From: Candidatus Lambdaproteobacteria bacterium RIFOXYD2_FULL_50_16
GTDB taxonomy: Bacteria; SAR324; XYD2-FULL-50-16
Length of the DNA: 54,827 bases
Assembly: GCA_001783695.1 (NCBI GenBank)
Contig: MFNE01000053.1
Span: 1-54,827 of the forward strand
Direction: 5' to 3'
Of the stretch, positions 47,601 through 54,827 are shown in pieces. The notes beneath the pieces are model-generated. The model saw only the letters and a list, made by a program, of their open reading frames with translations, did not search any database and was not told where the DNA came from. The position numbers and the translations under genes are program-made. Every line of letters begins with the position of its first letter. Position 1 is the stretch's first letter.

Positions 47601-48119
47601 CTATTTTTTAATCGGTGCCAATATCATATGGGCGGTTCGCCCTTCGGCCTTGGCGGCCTGTTCGACCTGTCCCAGGTCATTCGCATCGGTCAAAAACCGT
47701 TCAAGTAGAACAATTCCAAGATGGGTATAAGCCATCTCGCGTCCCCGATATTGAACAGTCACTTTGACCTTGTTGCCATCTTCTAAAAACTGGCGCGCGT
47801 GCTTTAACTTAAACTGGTAATCGTGTTCTTCGGTTTTTGGCCGAAGTTTAATCTCTTTAACCTTAATAATGGTCTGTTTCTTCTTGGCCTCATGTTGTTT
47901 TTTAGAGACCTGATACTTAAACTTACCATAGTCCATGATCCGGCAAACAGGCGGGTCTGATTTCCCGCTAACCTCGACCAAATCAAGGTTTTTCTCTTCG
48001 GCCTTTCGCAGAGCGTCTTGAGTAGAAAGAATCCCTAACTGCTCGCCATCGTCGCCAATAAGGCGAACTGTTTCGGCAGTTATGGTTTCGTTTATCCTAG
48101 TCTGGTCTCCTTTGGGCAC
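47601..48119 (-). CDS. infC: Translation initiation factor IF-3
   Basis: 172 residues from a GTG at 48119. The N-terminal domain (NETITAETVRLIGDDGEQLG), linker (CRIMDYGKFKYQ) and C-terminal domain (KLRPKTEEHDYQFKLKHA-type region) are all present. IF-3 binds the 30S subunit and tests start codons. The GTG has no ribosome site, but a strong AAAGGAG lies downstream of it inside the reading frame, and an ATA codon (48095-48093) follows 11 bases later. Many infC genes start with a rare AUU/AUC/AUA codon for autoregulation, so the real start may be that ATA. Confidence 0.95.
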   Translation of the reverse strand: MPKGDQTRINETITAETVRLIGDDGEQLGILSTQDALRKAEEKNLDLVEVSGKSDPPVCRIMDYGKFKYQVSKKQHEAKKKQTIIKVKEIKLRPKTEEHDYQFKLKHARQFLEDGNKVKVTVQYRGREMAYTHLGIVLLERFLTDANDLGQVEQAAKAEGRTAHMILAPIKK

Positions 48120-48191
48120 CTGATTTATCGGGCGCTTTTTGCGAATAGGTGCGATAGGTTCCTCCTCTACCGGTTAAACTTCAAAGCGTCA

Positions 48192-48263
48192 TAGGCGCGG
48201 TCGGGATTGAACCGACGACCACTACCGTGTCGAGGTAGTGCTCTCCCACTGAGCTACGCGCCT
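48192..48263 (-). tRNA. tRNA-Val (anticodon GAC)
   Basis: A 72-base cloverleaf: acceptor AGGCGCG/CGCGCCT, D-arm GCTC...GAGC, anticodon stem CTACC/GGTAG with loop TCGACAC (GAC), T-arm GTCGG/CCGAC with TTCAATC. The CCA tail is not encoded. It lies 72 bases before infC. Confidence 0.95.
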
Positions 48264-48281
48264 ATCGAAACGCATCATTCT

Positions 48282-48357
48282 TGGTGGAGGATAGCGGGGT
48301 CGAACCGCTGACCTCCTGCTTGCAAGGCAGGCGCTCTACCAACTGAGCTAATCCCCC
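48282..48357 (-). tRNA. tRNA-Ala (anticodon UGC)
   Basis: A 76-base cloverleaf with encoded CCA: acceptor GGGGGAT/ATCCTCC, anticodon stem CCTGC/GCAGG with loop CTTGCAA (TGC), T-loop TTCGACC. Confidence 0.97.
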
Positions 48358-48388
48358 GAATTTTCCCGTACTTCAAACCTCTGACATC

Positions 48389-48465
48389 TGGTGGGCCAGG
48401 GTGGATTCGAACCACCGACCCCGTCCTTATCAGGGACGTACTCTAACCAACTGAGCTACTAGCCC
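48389..48465 (-). tRNA. tRNA-Ile (anticodon GAU)
   Basis: A 77-base cloverleaf with encoded CCA: acceptor GGGCTAG/CTGGCCC, anticodon stem CGTCC/GGACG with loop CTGATAA (GAT), T-loop TTCGAAT. Ile and Ala tRNAs normally lie inside rRNA operons; here they stand together without rRNA. Confidence 0.97.
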
Positions 48466-48493
48466 AGATGACGTCGGCCACACAAAAGAGCAT

Positions 48494-48521
48494 TTGTTAC
48501 TATCTTGCCCGTTTTTGTCAA
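48494..48521 (-). promoter_or_regulatory. Promoter of the tRNA-Ile/Ala/Val (and perhaps infC) transcript
   Basis: On the minus strand: perfect TTGACA (48521-48516), a 16-base spacer, TAACAA (48499-48494, 3/6). A G/C-rich stretch follows before the first tRNA, as expected for a stringently controlled stable-RNA promoter. Confidence 0.55.
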
Positions 48522-48643
48522 AGGGATTTTTTCGGTTTTTGCAACTAATCCTTCAAACTCCGTAATCTTGGGCTTGATCAAACGCTCCAATCGTTGATAG
48601 CTTTAACTGCGTTCAAGTTCAAGCTGGATTCGAAAAAATTAAC

Positions 48644-48657
48644 CCGGCCCTGGCCGG
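48644..48657 (+). promoter_or_regulatory. Small G/C hairpin beside the ketosynthase ribosome site
   Basis: CCGGCC (48644-48649) and GGCCGG (48652-48657) form a tight hairpin ending 6 bases before the GGAG ribosome site. It may affect translation start. Confidence 0.3.
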
Positions 48658-48673
48658 TCGGTTGGAGAAACCC

Positions 48674-50575
48674 TTGTCCCTACTACCGGTAATCACCGGA
48701 TTTGGCGGCATCTCGCCTGCTGGACGTAGCTCCGGCTTCCAAGCGTTCCGCCGTATCCTGCTAGACGGACTTTCAGTAGATAAGAAACAGGACACCCTGC
48801 TCTCTTTGGCTGCTTTGATGGGTTTAGTCACAGCTAAAGACGGGGCGTGGGTCAGTGGATCAGGTGAAATCTTGAGCGCACCTGAGGTAGCCTTAAAGTT
48901 TGGCAGCATGGTTACGCAAGGCACCTTGCTTAGGCGTATCGAAAAAAGCCACTTCGACCCAGAGCGGATTCCTTATAATAAGTTGATGAACCTCAACGCC
49001 CCTGGCGGCCTACGGTTTGAACTCGACAAAAAAGATCTGCCCAACGAGCTCCCTAGCAACTGGCGAGTTGAACCAGGATTGGGTAATCAAGTCCGGGTTG
49101 AGGTTGAAGGGGCGCTTTCGATGTTGCAGCCTGACCGGCGAAAATCGTTAGCCCAAACTGGCGGACAGTTGCCAACCGGGTTTGACCCTGGCGAACTCTA
49201 CGCGAGCAAGCACCACCCACGTGGCCTGATGATGGCTCTTTATGGAGCTTCGGACGCGCTTGGGCAGTCGGGCATAGCCCTAGACGAGATCAAAGCCCTG
49301 GTACGCCCTGACCAGATCGGGGTCTTTTCCGGCAGTGCTATGGGCCAGCTAGATGACCTTGGCCTAGGGGGCTACATGAAGTCGGCTCTGCAAGGCAAAC
49401 GCACCAGCACCAAACAAATGCCCTTTTCGCTGGCCGAAATGCCCGCCGATTTTATTAACGCTTATATAATGGGTAGTGTTGGTCAAACTGGGGGTATTTT
49501 AGGGGCTTGCGCTTCGACCTTATACAATCTCGATTTGGCCGCAAAAGAGATAACCTCAGGGCGCCTACGAGTGGCGCTGGTGGGTATGTCTGAAGCCCCT
49601 TTGGTGCCTGAAGTATTTGAAGGTTACCGTGTGATGAGCGCCTTAGCCGAAGATGAACAGTTGGCCCTTTTGGACCATAGCCCCAACCCAGACTATCGCC
49701 GCGCTTGTCGGCCTTTTGGCCTCAACTGTGGATTCACTCTAGCCGAATCTTCCCAATATTTTTTGGTAATGGACGACGAACTGGCGTTAGAGCTAGGTGC
49801 GGTGGTGTATGGAGCAATAGGCGGAATCTTTGTAAACGCCGATGGTATAAAAAAATCGATCTCTGCACCGGGGGTGGGCAATTATTTAAGCATCGCTAAA
49901 GCCGCCGCCCTAACCCGTGCCATTTGTGGAGAAGCAGGGCTTAGAAATCGTAGCTTTGTTCACGCCCACGGCACCGGCACCCCGCAAAATCGGGTGACTG
50001 AGTCCCACGGGTTAAACGAAGTGGCTAAGAATTTTGGGATCGGCGCTTGGCCTGTGGCCGCGATTAAATGTTATCTGGGCCACAGCATCGGCACGGCCGC
50101 CGGGGACCAACTGATGGCCGCTTTAGGGACTTGGGCTGAAGGGATGATCCCAGGGATCTTCACCCTCGACCAGCTGGCCCCAGACGTCCACCACTCTAAC
50201 CTAAGCTTTAGTCAGGCCCATCGTCAGGTAAACCCCAAAGAGGTGGACGCCGCTTTGTTGAACTCCAAAGGGTTTGGCGGCAACAATGCGACCGGAGTTA
50301 TCTTGTCCCCCCATTTAACTCGCCGGATGATTGCTCAAAAGCAAGGGGCCAAGGTCTATTTTGCCTACCTAGACCGCGCCGTCAAACGAGCCGAACAAGC
50401 CGCCCAGCATGACCTGAACCATCGAGAAGGCAAATTTAGGTCTATCTACCGCTTTGGCGAAGAACCCATTGAGGGTACGGACTTGACCATGCAGCCTCAT
50501 CAGATCGAAGTCCCTGGTTTTGCCCAGCCGCTCAACTTGGACCTGGAAAACCCCTTTAAAGACATGACCCCTTAA
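48674..50575 (+). CDS. Beta-ketoacyl-ACP synthase, long FabY-like form
   Basis: 633 residues from the TTG at 48674, which follows GGAG at 6 bases; a TTG four codons earlier has no such site. The thiolase-fold triad is complete: Cys279 in GACASTLYNL, His in HAHGTGTPQNR and His in KCYLGHSIGTAAGDQLM. It is much longer than FabF (~413) and resembles the ~634-residue FabY of Pseudomonas, which starts fatty-acid synthesis by joining acetyl-CoA to malonyl-ACP. That match rests on length and motifs only. It lies 9 bases before truB, in the place where rbfA is common. Confidence 0.8.
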   Translation: MSLLPVITGFGGISPAGRSSGFQAFRRILLDGLSVDKKQDTLLSLAALMGLVTAKDGAWVSGSGEILSAPEVALKFGSMVTQGTLLRRIEKSHFDPERIPYNKLMNLNAPGGLRFELDKKDLPNELPSNWRVEPGLGNQVRVEVEGALSMLQPDRRKSLAQTGGQLPTGFDPGELYASKHHPRGLMMALYGASDALGQSGIALDEIKALVRPDQIGVFSGSAMGQLDDLGLGGYMKSALQGKRTSTKQMPFSLAEMPADFINAYIMGSVGQTGGILGACASTLYNLDLAAKEITSGRLRVALVGMSEAPLVPEVFEGYRVMSALAEDEQLALLDHSPNPDYRRACRPFGLNCGFTLAESSQYFLVMDDELALELGAVVYGAIGGIFVNADGIKKSISAPGVGNYLSIAKAAALTRAICGEAGLRNRSFVHAHGTGTPQNRVTESHGLNEVAKNFGIGAWPVAAIKCYLGHSIGTAAGDQLMAALGTWAEGMIPGIFTLDQLAPDVHHSNLSFSQAHRQVNPKEVDAALLNSKGFGGNNATGVILSPHLTRRMIAQKQGAKVYFAYLDRAVKRAEQAAQHDLNHREGKFRSIYRFGEEPIEGTDLTMQPHQIEVPGFAQPLNLDLENPFKDMTP

Positions 50576-50584
50576 GGATGACCT

Positions 50585-51493
50585 TTGAACGGCATCCTCA
50601 ACCTTTTTAAGCCCAGCGGCATTACTAGCTTCGACGCCATCCGCCGCTTGCGCCGGTTGACGGGCGAGAAAAAGATGGGGCACTTGGGCACCCTTGACCC
50701 AATGGCCGAAGGGGTGTTGCCCCTTTTTTTTGGCAAATATACCAAACTAATTCCCCACTTTAATCTAGAGGACAAGGTTTACCGGGCAGAGGTGACCTTG
50801 GGCGCTAGCTCCACCACGTTAGACAAAGAAGGGGAACTCACCCCCTGTCCCTTGCCCCCAGATTTAACCCCCGCCCAAGTCGAGGCCGCCCTGGCGCGGT
50901 TTGTTGGCAAGATTTGGCAGGTGCCGCCGATGTTTTCGGCGATCAAAATCGAAGGCAAACGGCTCTACCAATTGGCTAGAGAAGGTAAGGAAGTGGAGCG
51001 CGAGGCGAGGCCTGTGACCCTTTACTCGATCACACAAATCGAGATTGCACTGCCCCAGGTCCGTTTCACGGTGCATTGCAGCAAAGGCACTTACATTCGG
51101 ACCCTCGCTGAGGACCTTGGCCAAGCCTTGGGCACAAATGCTTATTTGAGCGCGTTATGCCGCACCAAAGTAGGTAGCCAATTTGGTGAGGAAACAGCAG
51201 TGAACCTTGACCAAATCGAAAATTCGGTACAGTCTCACTTGTTAATGCCTTTTTTGAACCCGGTCTCTTTGTTTTCGGACTGGAATCGCGCCTCGACGGT
51301 CTCTTTAGCCGAAGTGGAAGGCGTAAAACAAGGCAACCCCATTGTTTTGACCCAGGAGCGATTGTTAAAGGACCAAGAGGAGGAAAAAAAATGCCTCCTG
51401 TTAGACCCTGAACAACAGCTCTTGGCGCTTGGTCATCTTGCATTCAGCCAGGATGGCCGGCTTTTTTTCCAACCCAAAAAGGTGTTGGTATAA
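50585..51493 (+). CDS. truB: tRNA pseudouridine-55 synthase TruB
   Basis: 302 residues starting at TTG with AGGA six bases upstream. The catalytic Asp38 lies in GTLDPMAEG. Other blocks: [45 protein letters not shown]. It makes pseudouridine 55 in the T-loop of tRNAs. A PUA-like C-terminal part ([13 protein letters not shown]) completes it. The order truB-rpsO-pnp is conserved in bacteria. Confidence 0.96.
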   Translation: MNGILNLFKPSGITSFDAIRRLRRLTGEKKMGHLGTLDPMAEGVLPLFFGKYTKLIPHFNLEDKVYRAEVTLGASSTTLDKEGELTPCPLPPDLTPAQVEAALARFVGKIWQVPPMFSAIKIEGKRLYQLAREGKEVEREARPVTLYSITQIEIALPQVRFTVHCSKGTYIRTLAEDLGQALGTNAYLSALCRTKVGSQFGEETAVNLDQIENSVQSHLLMPFLNPVSLFSDWNRASTVSLAEVEGVKQGNPIVLTQERLLKDQEEEKKCLLLDPEQQLLALGHLAFSQDGRLFFQPKKVLV

Positions 51494-51513
51494 CGGCTGG
51501 ATGTAAGGATAAT

Positions 51514-51780
51514 ATGTTAACTCAAGAAAAAAAATTAGAACTCGTTAAAAAGTTCGGCGCAAACGAAAAGGACACCGGATCGACCAAGGTGCAAATTGCT
51601 CTTTTGAGCAACCGGATCGAATACCTGACCGAGCACTTTAAAACCCACACCAAAGACCACCATTCTCGAAGGGGTCTGCTCAAGTTGGTCGGTAGCCGCC
51701 GACATCTCTTGAATTATTTAAAAAAGAAAGACGTCAACCAGTACCGTGAATTAATCAAGGAACTGGGCATTCGCAAATAA
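51514..51780 (+). CDS. rpsO: 30S ribosomal protein S15
   Basis: 88 residues, close to the usual 89. Typical blocks: [49 protein letters not shown]. It binds 16S rRNA at the platform. ATG with AAGGA seven bases upstream. Confidence 0.98.
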   Translation: MLTQEKKLELVKKFGANEKDTGSTKVQIALLSNRIEYLTEHFKTHTKDHHSRRGLLKLVGSRRHLLNYLKKKDVNQYRELIKELGIRK

Positions 51781-51821
51781 CCAAAGGTCGATCTCCGCCT
51801 TGAAGTGAGAAGAGGAAAACT

Positions 51822-53906
51822 ATGAAAAGCGTTGAAATCTTGTACCTGGGTAAAAAGTTAGTCCTAGAAACCGAACATATCGCCAAGCAGGCAAATGGTT
51901 CGGTAATGGTTAAATACGGGGATACCATGGTTTTGGTGGCCAGCACGGCCAACAAAAAGGCAAACCCCGGTGCCGATTTTTTCCCTTTGACCTGTATGTA
52001 TCAGGTCAAAACCTACGCCCAAGGCCGTATTTTGGGTGGGTTTGTTAAAAGGGAACGGCAGCCCAGTGATATGGAAACCCTGATCAGTCGTATGATTGAC
52101 CGGCCCATCCGCCCCTTGTTTGTGGACGGTTTTTTAAATGAAACCCAAGTGATTGCCACCGTCGTTAGTTATGACGACGAAGCCAACCCGGCTGTTGCAG
52201 GCATATTGGGGGCTTCGGCTTCTTTGCTGATTTCTGATATCCCTTACCAGACCCCGATCGCCGCGATTAACGTCGGTCGGATCAATGGGCAGTGGATCGG
52301 AAACCCTAGCCCATCCCAACTTTTGGAGTCGGACCTAGACTTGTTGCTAGTGGCCAAGGAAGACGCCATTGTCATGGTTGAAGCGGGTGCTAATGGCATT
52401 AGCGAGGCCGAAATGCTGGAAGCCCTTGCATGGGGTCATAAGGCGGTATTGCCCTTGATCGAATTGCAAAAGGAACTTCGCAAGCTGGCCGGTAAAGACA
52501 AGTGGTCGGTTGAGGTAGCCACCATCCCCGCCGACATCGAAAAAAAGATCGTCAAAGCAGGCGAAAAAGGGATCAAAAAAGCCTTAGGTTTAACCGAAAA
52601 GATGGCCCGCTACCAGGCCCTCGACGAGGTCAAAGCCCAAGTCAAAGAGGAGTTGGTCACCGAAACCAGTGGGATCACGAGCGAGCAGGTTTCTGAAGTT
52701 TTAAGCGCAACCAAGAAAAAAATCATGCGCGAAACCATCATCAAAGGTGGCAAGCGGGTTGACGGACGTGACCGGGTTACGGTTCGCCCCATCGACATCG
52801 AGGTAGGCATCCTACCCCGTGCTCATGGTTCGGCCCTGTTTACTCGGGGTGAAACCCAAGCCTTGGTAGTCACCACCTTAGGCACCAAAGACGACGAACA
52901 AATGGTGGATGATCCTTCGGGGCTCCATTACAAGTCGTTTTACCTCCATTACAACTTCCCCTCTTATTCAGTGGGCGAGTGTAAACGGATCGGACCTCCA
53001 GGCCGCCGCGAGATTGGCCATGGTAACTTAGCCGAGCGGGGCCTAAAAACCCTGGTTCCCTCTAAGGACTCCTTCCCTTATACCATCCGTGTGGTCTCTG
53101 AGATCACCGAATCAAACGGTTCTTCCTCGATGGCTTCGGTCTGCGGGGGCTCCCTTTCGATGATGGATGCGGGCGTGCCTATGGGTGCCCCGGTGGCGGG
53201 TGTGGCGATGGGTTTGATCAGCGAAGGCAAGGATTACGCGGTTCTAACCGACATTCTTGGCGACGAAGATCATATCGGCGACATGGACTTCAAAGTGGTG
53301 GGTACTGAAGAAGGAATCACCGCCTTGCAAATGGATATTAAGATCGACGGCCTGTCGATTGATGTTCTCGAAGAAGCCTTGGCGCAGGCCAAGAGCGGTC
53401 GGCTTCATATTTTGGGCGAAATGGCCAAGGCTATGGGCGGTGCTCGCGAGAAGATCAATGCTCAAGCCCCGCGCTTTATCCAGTGCAAGATCCCCACGAC
53501 CAAAATCCGTGACCTAATCGGCCCCGGTGGTAAGGTGATCAAGGCGATTCAAGCTGAGACTGGCGCTAAGCTGGATATTGACGATTCTGGGATTGTAAAC
53601 ATCTCCTCTAACGACCAAGAATCGGCTGAAAAGGCCTTGGCTTTGGTCCGCGAGTTGACCCTTGAAGTAGAGATCGGGGCGATTTATGAAGGCGAGATCA
53701 AAAAGATCGTTGACTTCGGCGCTTTTGTGGAGATCCTACCAAACACCCAAGGGTTGGTCCATGTTTCTGAAATCAGCGAAGAGCGGGTTGAAAACGTGGA
53801 AGATGTCCTTTCGGAAGGTCAGGTCGTCACCGTCAAAGCCATTGGCCGCGACAAACGGGGTAAGCTTAAGCTTTCAATGAAAGCGGTTCATGCTCAACCC
53901 GAGTAG
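51822..53906 (+). CDS. pnp: Polyribonucleotide nucleotidyltransferase (PNPase)
   Basis: 694 residues: two RNase PH-like domains with a helical linker, then KH (about 550-615, KIRDLIGPGGKVIKAI) and S1 (about 620-690, YEGEIKKIVDFGAFVEI). The active phosphate-binding core is in SNGSSSMASVCGGSLSMMDAG. It degrades RNA 3' to 5' by phosphorolysis, usually with RNase E or a helicase. A strong hairpin follows at 53945-53962. Confidence 0.98.
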   Translation: MKSVEILYLGKKLVLETEHIAKQANGSVMVKYGDTMVLVASTANKKANPGADFFPLTCMYQVKTYAQGRILGGFVKRERQPSDMETLISRMIDRPIRPLFVDGFLNETQVIATVVSYDDEANPAVAGILGASASLLISDIPYQTPIAAINVGRINGQWIGNPSPSQLLESDLDLLLVAKEDAIVMVEAGANGISEAEMLEALAWGHKAVLPLIELQKELRKLAGKDKWSVEVATIPADIEKKIVKAGEKGIKKALGLTEKMARYQALDEVKAQVKEELVTETSGITSEQVSEVLSATKKKIMRETIIKGGKRVDGRDRVTVRPIDIEVGILPRAHGSALFTRGETQALVVTTLGTKDDEQMVDDPSGLHYKSFYLHYNFPSYSVGECKRIGPPGRREIGHGNLAERGLKTLVPSKDSFPYTIRVVSEITESNGSSSMASVCGGSLSMMDAGVPMGAPVAGVAMGLISEGKDYAVLTDILGDEDHIGDMDFKVVGTEEGITALQMDIKIDGLSIDVLEEALAQAKSGRLHILGEMAKAMGGAREKINAQAPRFIQCKIPTTKIRDLIGPGGKVIKAIQAETGAKLDIDDSGIVNISSNDQESAEKALALVRELTLEVEIGAIYEGEIKKIVDFGAFVEILPNTQGLVHVSEISEERVENVEDVLSEGQVVTVKAIGRDKRGKLKLSMKAVHAQPE

Positions 53907-53907
53907 T

Positions 53908-53962
53908 TAAAGGGGGGGCCAATCGGCCTTCCCTCTTTAGGAACGGGCCCCCTCGGGGGCCC
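53908..53962 (+). terminator. Hairpins between pnp and tRNA-Arg
   Basis: Two stem-loops: a first around GGCC-AATC-GGCC (53917-53928) extended by A/G-rich and T/C-rich arms and followed by CTCTTT, then a very stable one, GGGCCCCC (53945-53952) with GGGGGCCC (53955-53962), followed by GCTTTCG. They end pnp transcription and/or mark the 5' processing boundary of the tRNA. Confidence 0.55.
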
Positions 53963-53968
53963 GCTTTC

Positions 53969-54044
53969 GACCTCATAGTTCAACCGGATAGAACGGGGGA
54001 TTCCTAATCCCCAGATCGAGGTTCAAGTCCTCGTGGGGTCACCA
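53969..54044 (+). tRNA. tRNA-Arg (anticodon CCU), likely integration site
   Basis: A 76-base cloverleaf with encoded CCA: acceptor GACCTCA/TGGGGTC, anticodon stem GGGGA/TCCCC with loop TTCCTAA (CCT), T-arm CGAGG/CCTCG with TTCAAGT. Its 3' end is directly followed by phased repeats and phage-like genes, so the 3' half probably forms one att site. Confidence 0.93.
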
Positions 54045-54200
54045 TTTAAAACAGCCATTTAAGCTGATGTCCCGGTCCGATTTATAAGGGACAATTAGAG
54101 ACAAATTGGCCATATGGGACTGTTTAAAGACAAACTAAAGACAAAGTAGAGACAACGAAAAAGTCAAAAGACAAACAGGTAAACCCTTAGTTGTATAGGG

Positions 54201-54234
54201 AAAGGCTTGTGTCTTTGGCCTTTTTTGTTTTGAA
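54201..54234 (+). terminator. Possible terminator after tRNA-Arg
   Basis: AAAGGC (54201-54206) pairs with GCCTTT (54218-54223) over an 11-base loop, followed by TTTGTTTT. Confidence 0.45.
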
Positions 54235-54322
54235 TCCCCAGTCCTTAGTGGGCTTGGGATCAGTTAAAGATTGAACATAACAAATACCTGGAAAAATACT
54301 CTTAAAATAGAGAAGACAACAA

Positions 54323-54343
54323 GGGGCGATTCTTCACCGCCCC
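54323..54343 (-). terminator. Possible terminator after the tail-chaperone gene
   Basis: GGGGCG (54323-54328) and CGCCCC (54338-54343) form a hairpin 8 bases past the tail-chaperone stop; the following minus-strand bases (TTGTTGTCTT) are T-rich. Confidence 0.5.
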
Positions 54344-54350
54344 CATTTAA

Positions 54351-54701
54351 CTAAAACGGCCTAACCGGCCAATCGGCGTCCGCTAAGGCCTCTAGGCTGG
54401 CCAAGCTGGGAAACTGCACTGGAAAATCGCGCAGTGCTTGGCGGTAGGCTAGGAGCGCTTGGGTTGACCCACCGGGAAAATCGGGCAAGACCATAGGGTC
54501 CGATTCGGCTAAAAGGCGGTTGCGCTCGGTTTTAAGCTCGGCCAAGAGCCGGTACTGTTTTTCCTGGTCCGTTTCGGCGGGTTCCGGCTGGTTGCCCTGG
54601 CCTAGCCACTCCTGATATTCAGGGTTCGTTACCTGTAAAAAATAGGCCCCCTCCCCAGCGGGGCGTTTTACAATATTGGGGTCCAACGTCAGTTTATACA
54701 T
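54351..54701 (-). CDS. Phage tail assembly chaperone
   Basis: 116 residues from the ATG at 54701, which has a strong AAAGGAG seven bases upstream; a longer reading from 54737 would run through that site. The block ERNRLLAESDPMVLPDF, with AYRQALRDFPVQFP after it, matches the tail assembly chaperone / tail-fibre assembly group of phages (RNxLLAxTDWxxLPD...YRQALRDLP). The product would help fold or mount the tail fibre. It lies 11 bases after the tail-fibre gene and points towards the tRNA. Confidence 0.8.
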   Translation of the reverse strand: MYKLTLDPNIVKRPAGEGAYFLQVTNPEYQEWLGQGNQPEPAETDQEKQYRLLAELKTERNRLLAESDPMVLPDFPGGSTQALLAYRQALRDFPVQFPSLASLEALADADWPVRPF

Positions 54702-54712
54702 TTTCGTCTCCT

Positions 54713-54827
54713 TTATTTGCCGCCAACGGCGATCCATATAATTGATGGTGATCCACCACCAGCCGACTTCGCTTGAAACGAGTTTACCCCCACCCCCTGC
54801 ACGTAAATGGAGGTCTCTTGGTTCACC
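54713..54827 (-). CDS. Phage tail fibre protein, C-terminal end (partial)
   Basis: 38 codons ending in TAA; the rest lies beyond the window. The residues include TSIYVQGVGVNSFQ and end SIIWIAVGGK; a glycine/serine-rich turn (AGGGSPS) before a final WIAVG strand is usual in phage tail-fibre C-terminal domains. The next gene downstream is a tail assembly chaperone, the classic partner. The fibre C-terminus normally makes the receptor contact. Confidence 0.65.
   Translation of the reverse strand, partial: VNQETSIYVQGVGVNSFQAKSAGGGSPSIIWIAVGGK

Larger units (their letters stand above)
54045..54350. repeat. Region after tRNA-Arg with helically phased AGACAA repeats
   Basis: No gene is visible. 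The core AGACAA occurs at 54099, 54128, 54139, 54150 and 54169; three copies are exactly 11 bases apart, one helical turn. The opposite-strand form TGTCTTT occurs at 54210-54216. Such arrays are typical of arm-type binding sites for tyrosine integrases beside an attachment site. Confidence 0.5.

Overview
The window reads as a chromosomal segment of a Gram-negative, probably deep-branching proteobacterium (delta-, lambda/SAR324- or Leptospira-like in flavour). The outer-membrane evidence is direct: lptD, lpxA, lspA, lipoprotein signal peptides and several beta-barrels. The lineage guess is inference from gene families: a DISM-type hybrid kinase with a Leptospira-like C-terminal domain, large Ig-like/beta-helix lipoproteins, a DUF4254 protein and multihaem cytochromes. 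No gene here fixes the phylum.

Left part (1-12.1 kb): the first ~55 bases look like the end of an IS3-family insertion sequence that cuts an FAD-dependent amine-oxidase-type gene. Then come, on the minus strand, a b-type membrane cytochrome plus a decahaem c-type cytochrome, and a three-gene envelope module (outer-membrane barrel, FecR-domain protein, 1340-residue lipoprotein with Ig-like domains, a beta-helix and Cys/Trp-rich repeats). A DISM hybrid histidine kinase on the plus strand closes the block.

Centre-left (12.4-23.6 kb): a tight minus-strand cluster begins at an htpG promoter and runs htpG, lptD, a small barrel, an LptM-like lipoprotein, a TPR lipoprotein, lspA and a UbiD decarboxylase, mostly with overlapping or near-touching ends. 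A divergent family-4-like uracil-DNA glycosylase lies opposite htpG.

Centre (23.9-36 kb): an M16C (PreP-like) peptidase, a RibD/DHFR-like reductase, a porin, a dihaem cytochrome c peroxidase with a strong sigma70 promoter, a CHASE-type kinase with a single-domain response regulator, a multi-spanning GT-C-like protein and a Crp/Fnr regulator. Two long intergenic stretches here (27.5-28.1 and 32.8-33.5 kb) hold unexplained structure.

Centre-right (36.1-46.9 kb): a thiamine operon thiS-thiC-thiE-thiG-thiH runs, with ATGA/TAATG-type overlaps, into lpxA and then a cNMP-domain hybrid kinase. It is followed by a Cof-type HAD phosphatase, a DUF4254 protein, a small outer-membrane protein and a degenerate kinase-like protein.

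Right part (47.0-54.8 kb): translation and RNA genes: tRNA-Ile(GAU), tRNA-Ala(UGC), tRNA-Val(GAC), infC, rpmI, rplT on the minus strand; a FabY-like ketosynthase, truB, rpsO, pnp on the plus strand; then tRNA-Arg(CCU). Beyond this tRNA the content changes to phage: phased AGACAA repeats, a tail assembly chaperone and the C-terminus of a tail fibre, so the window probably ends inside a prophage or tail-gene island integrated at tRNA-Arg. No CRISPR array, rRNA gene or TPP riboswitch was found.
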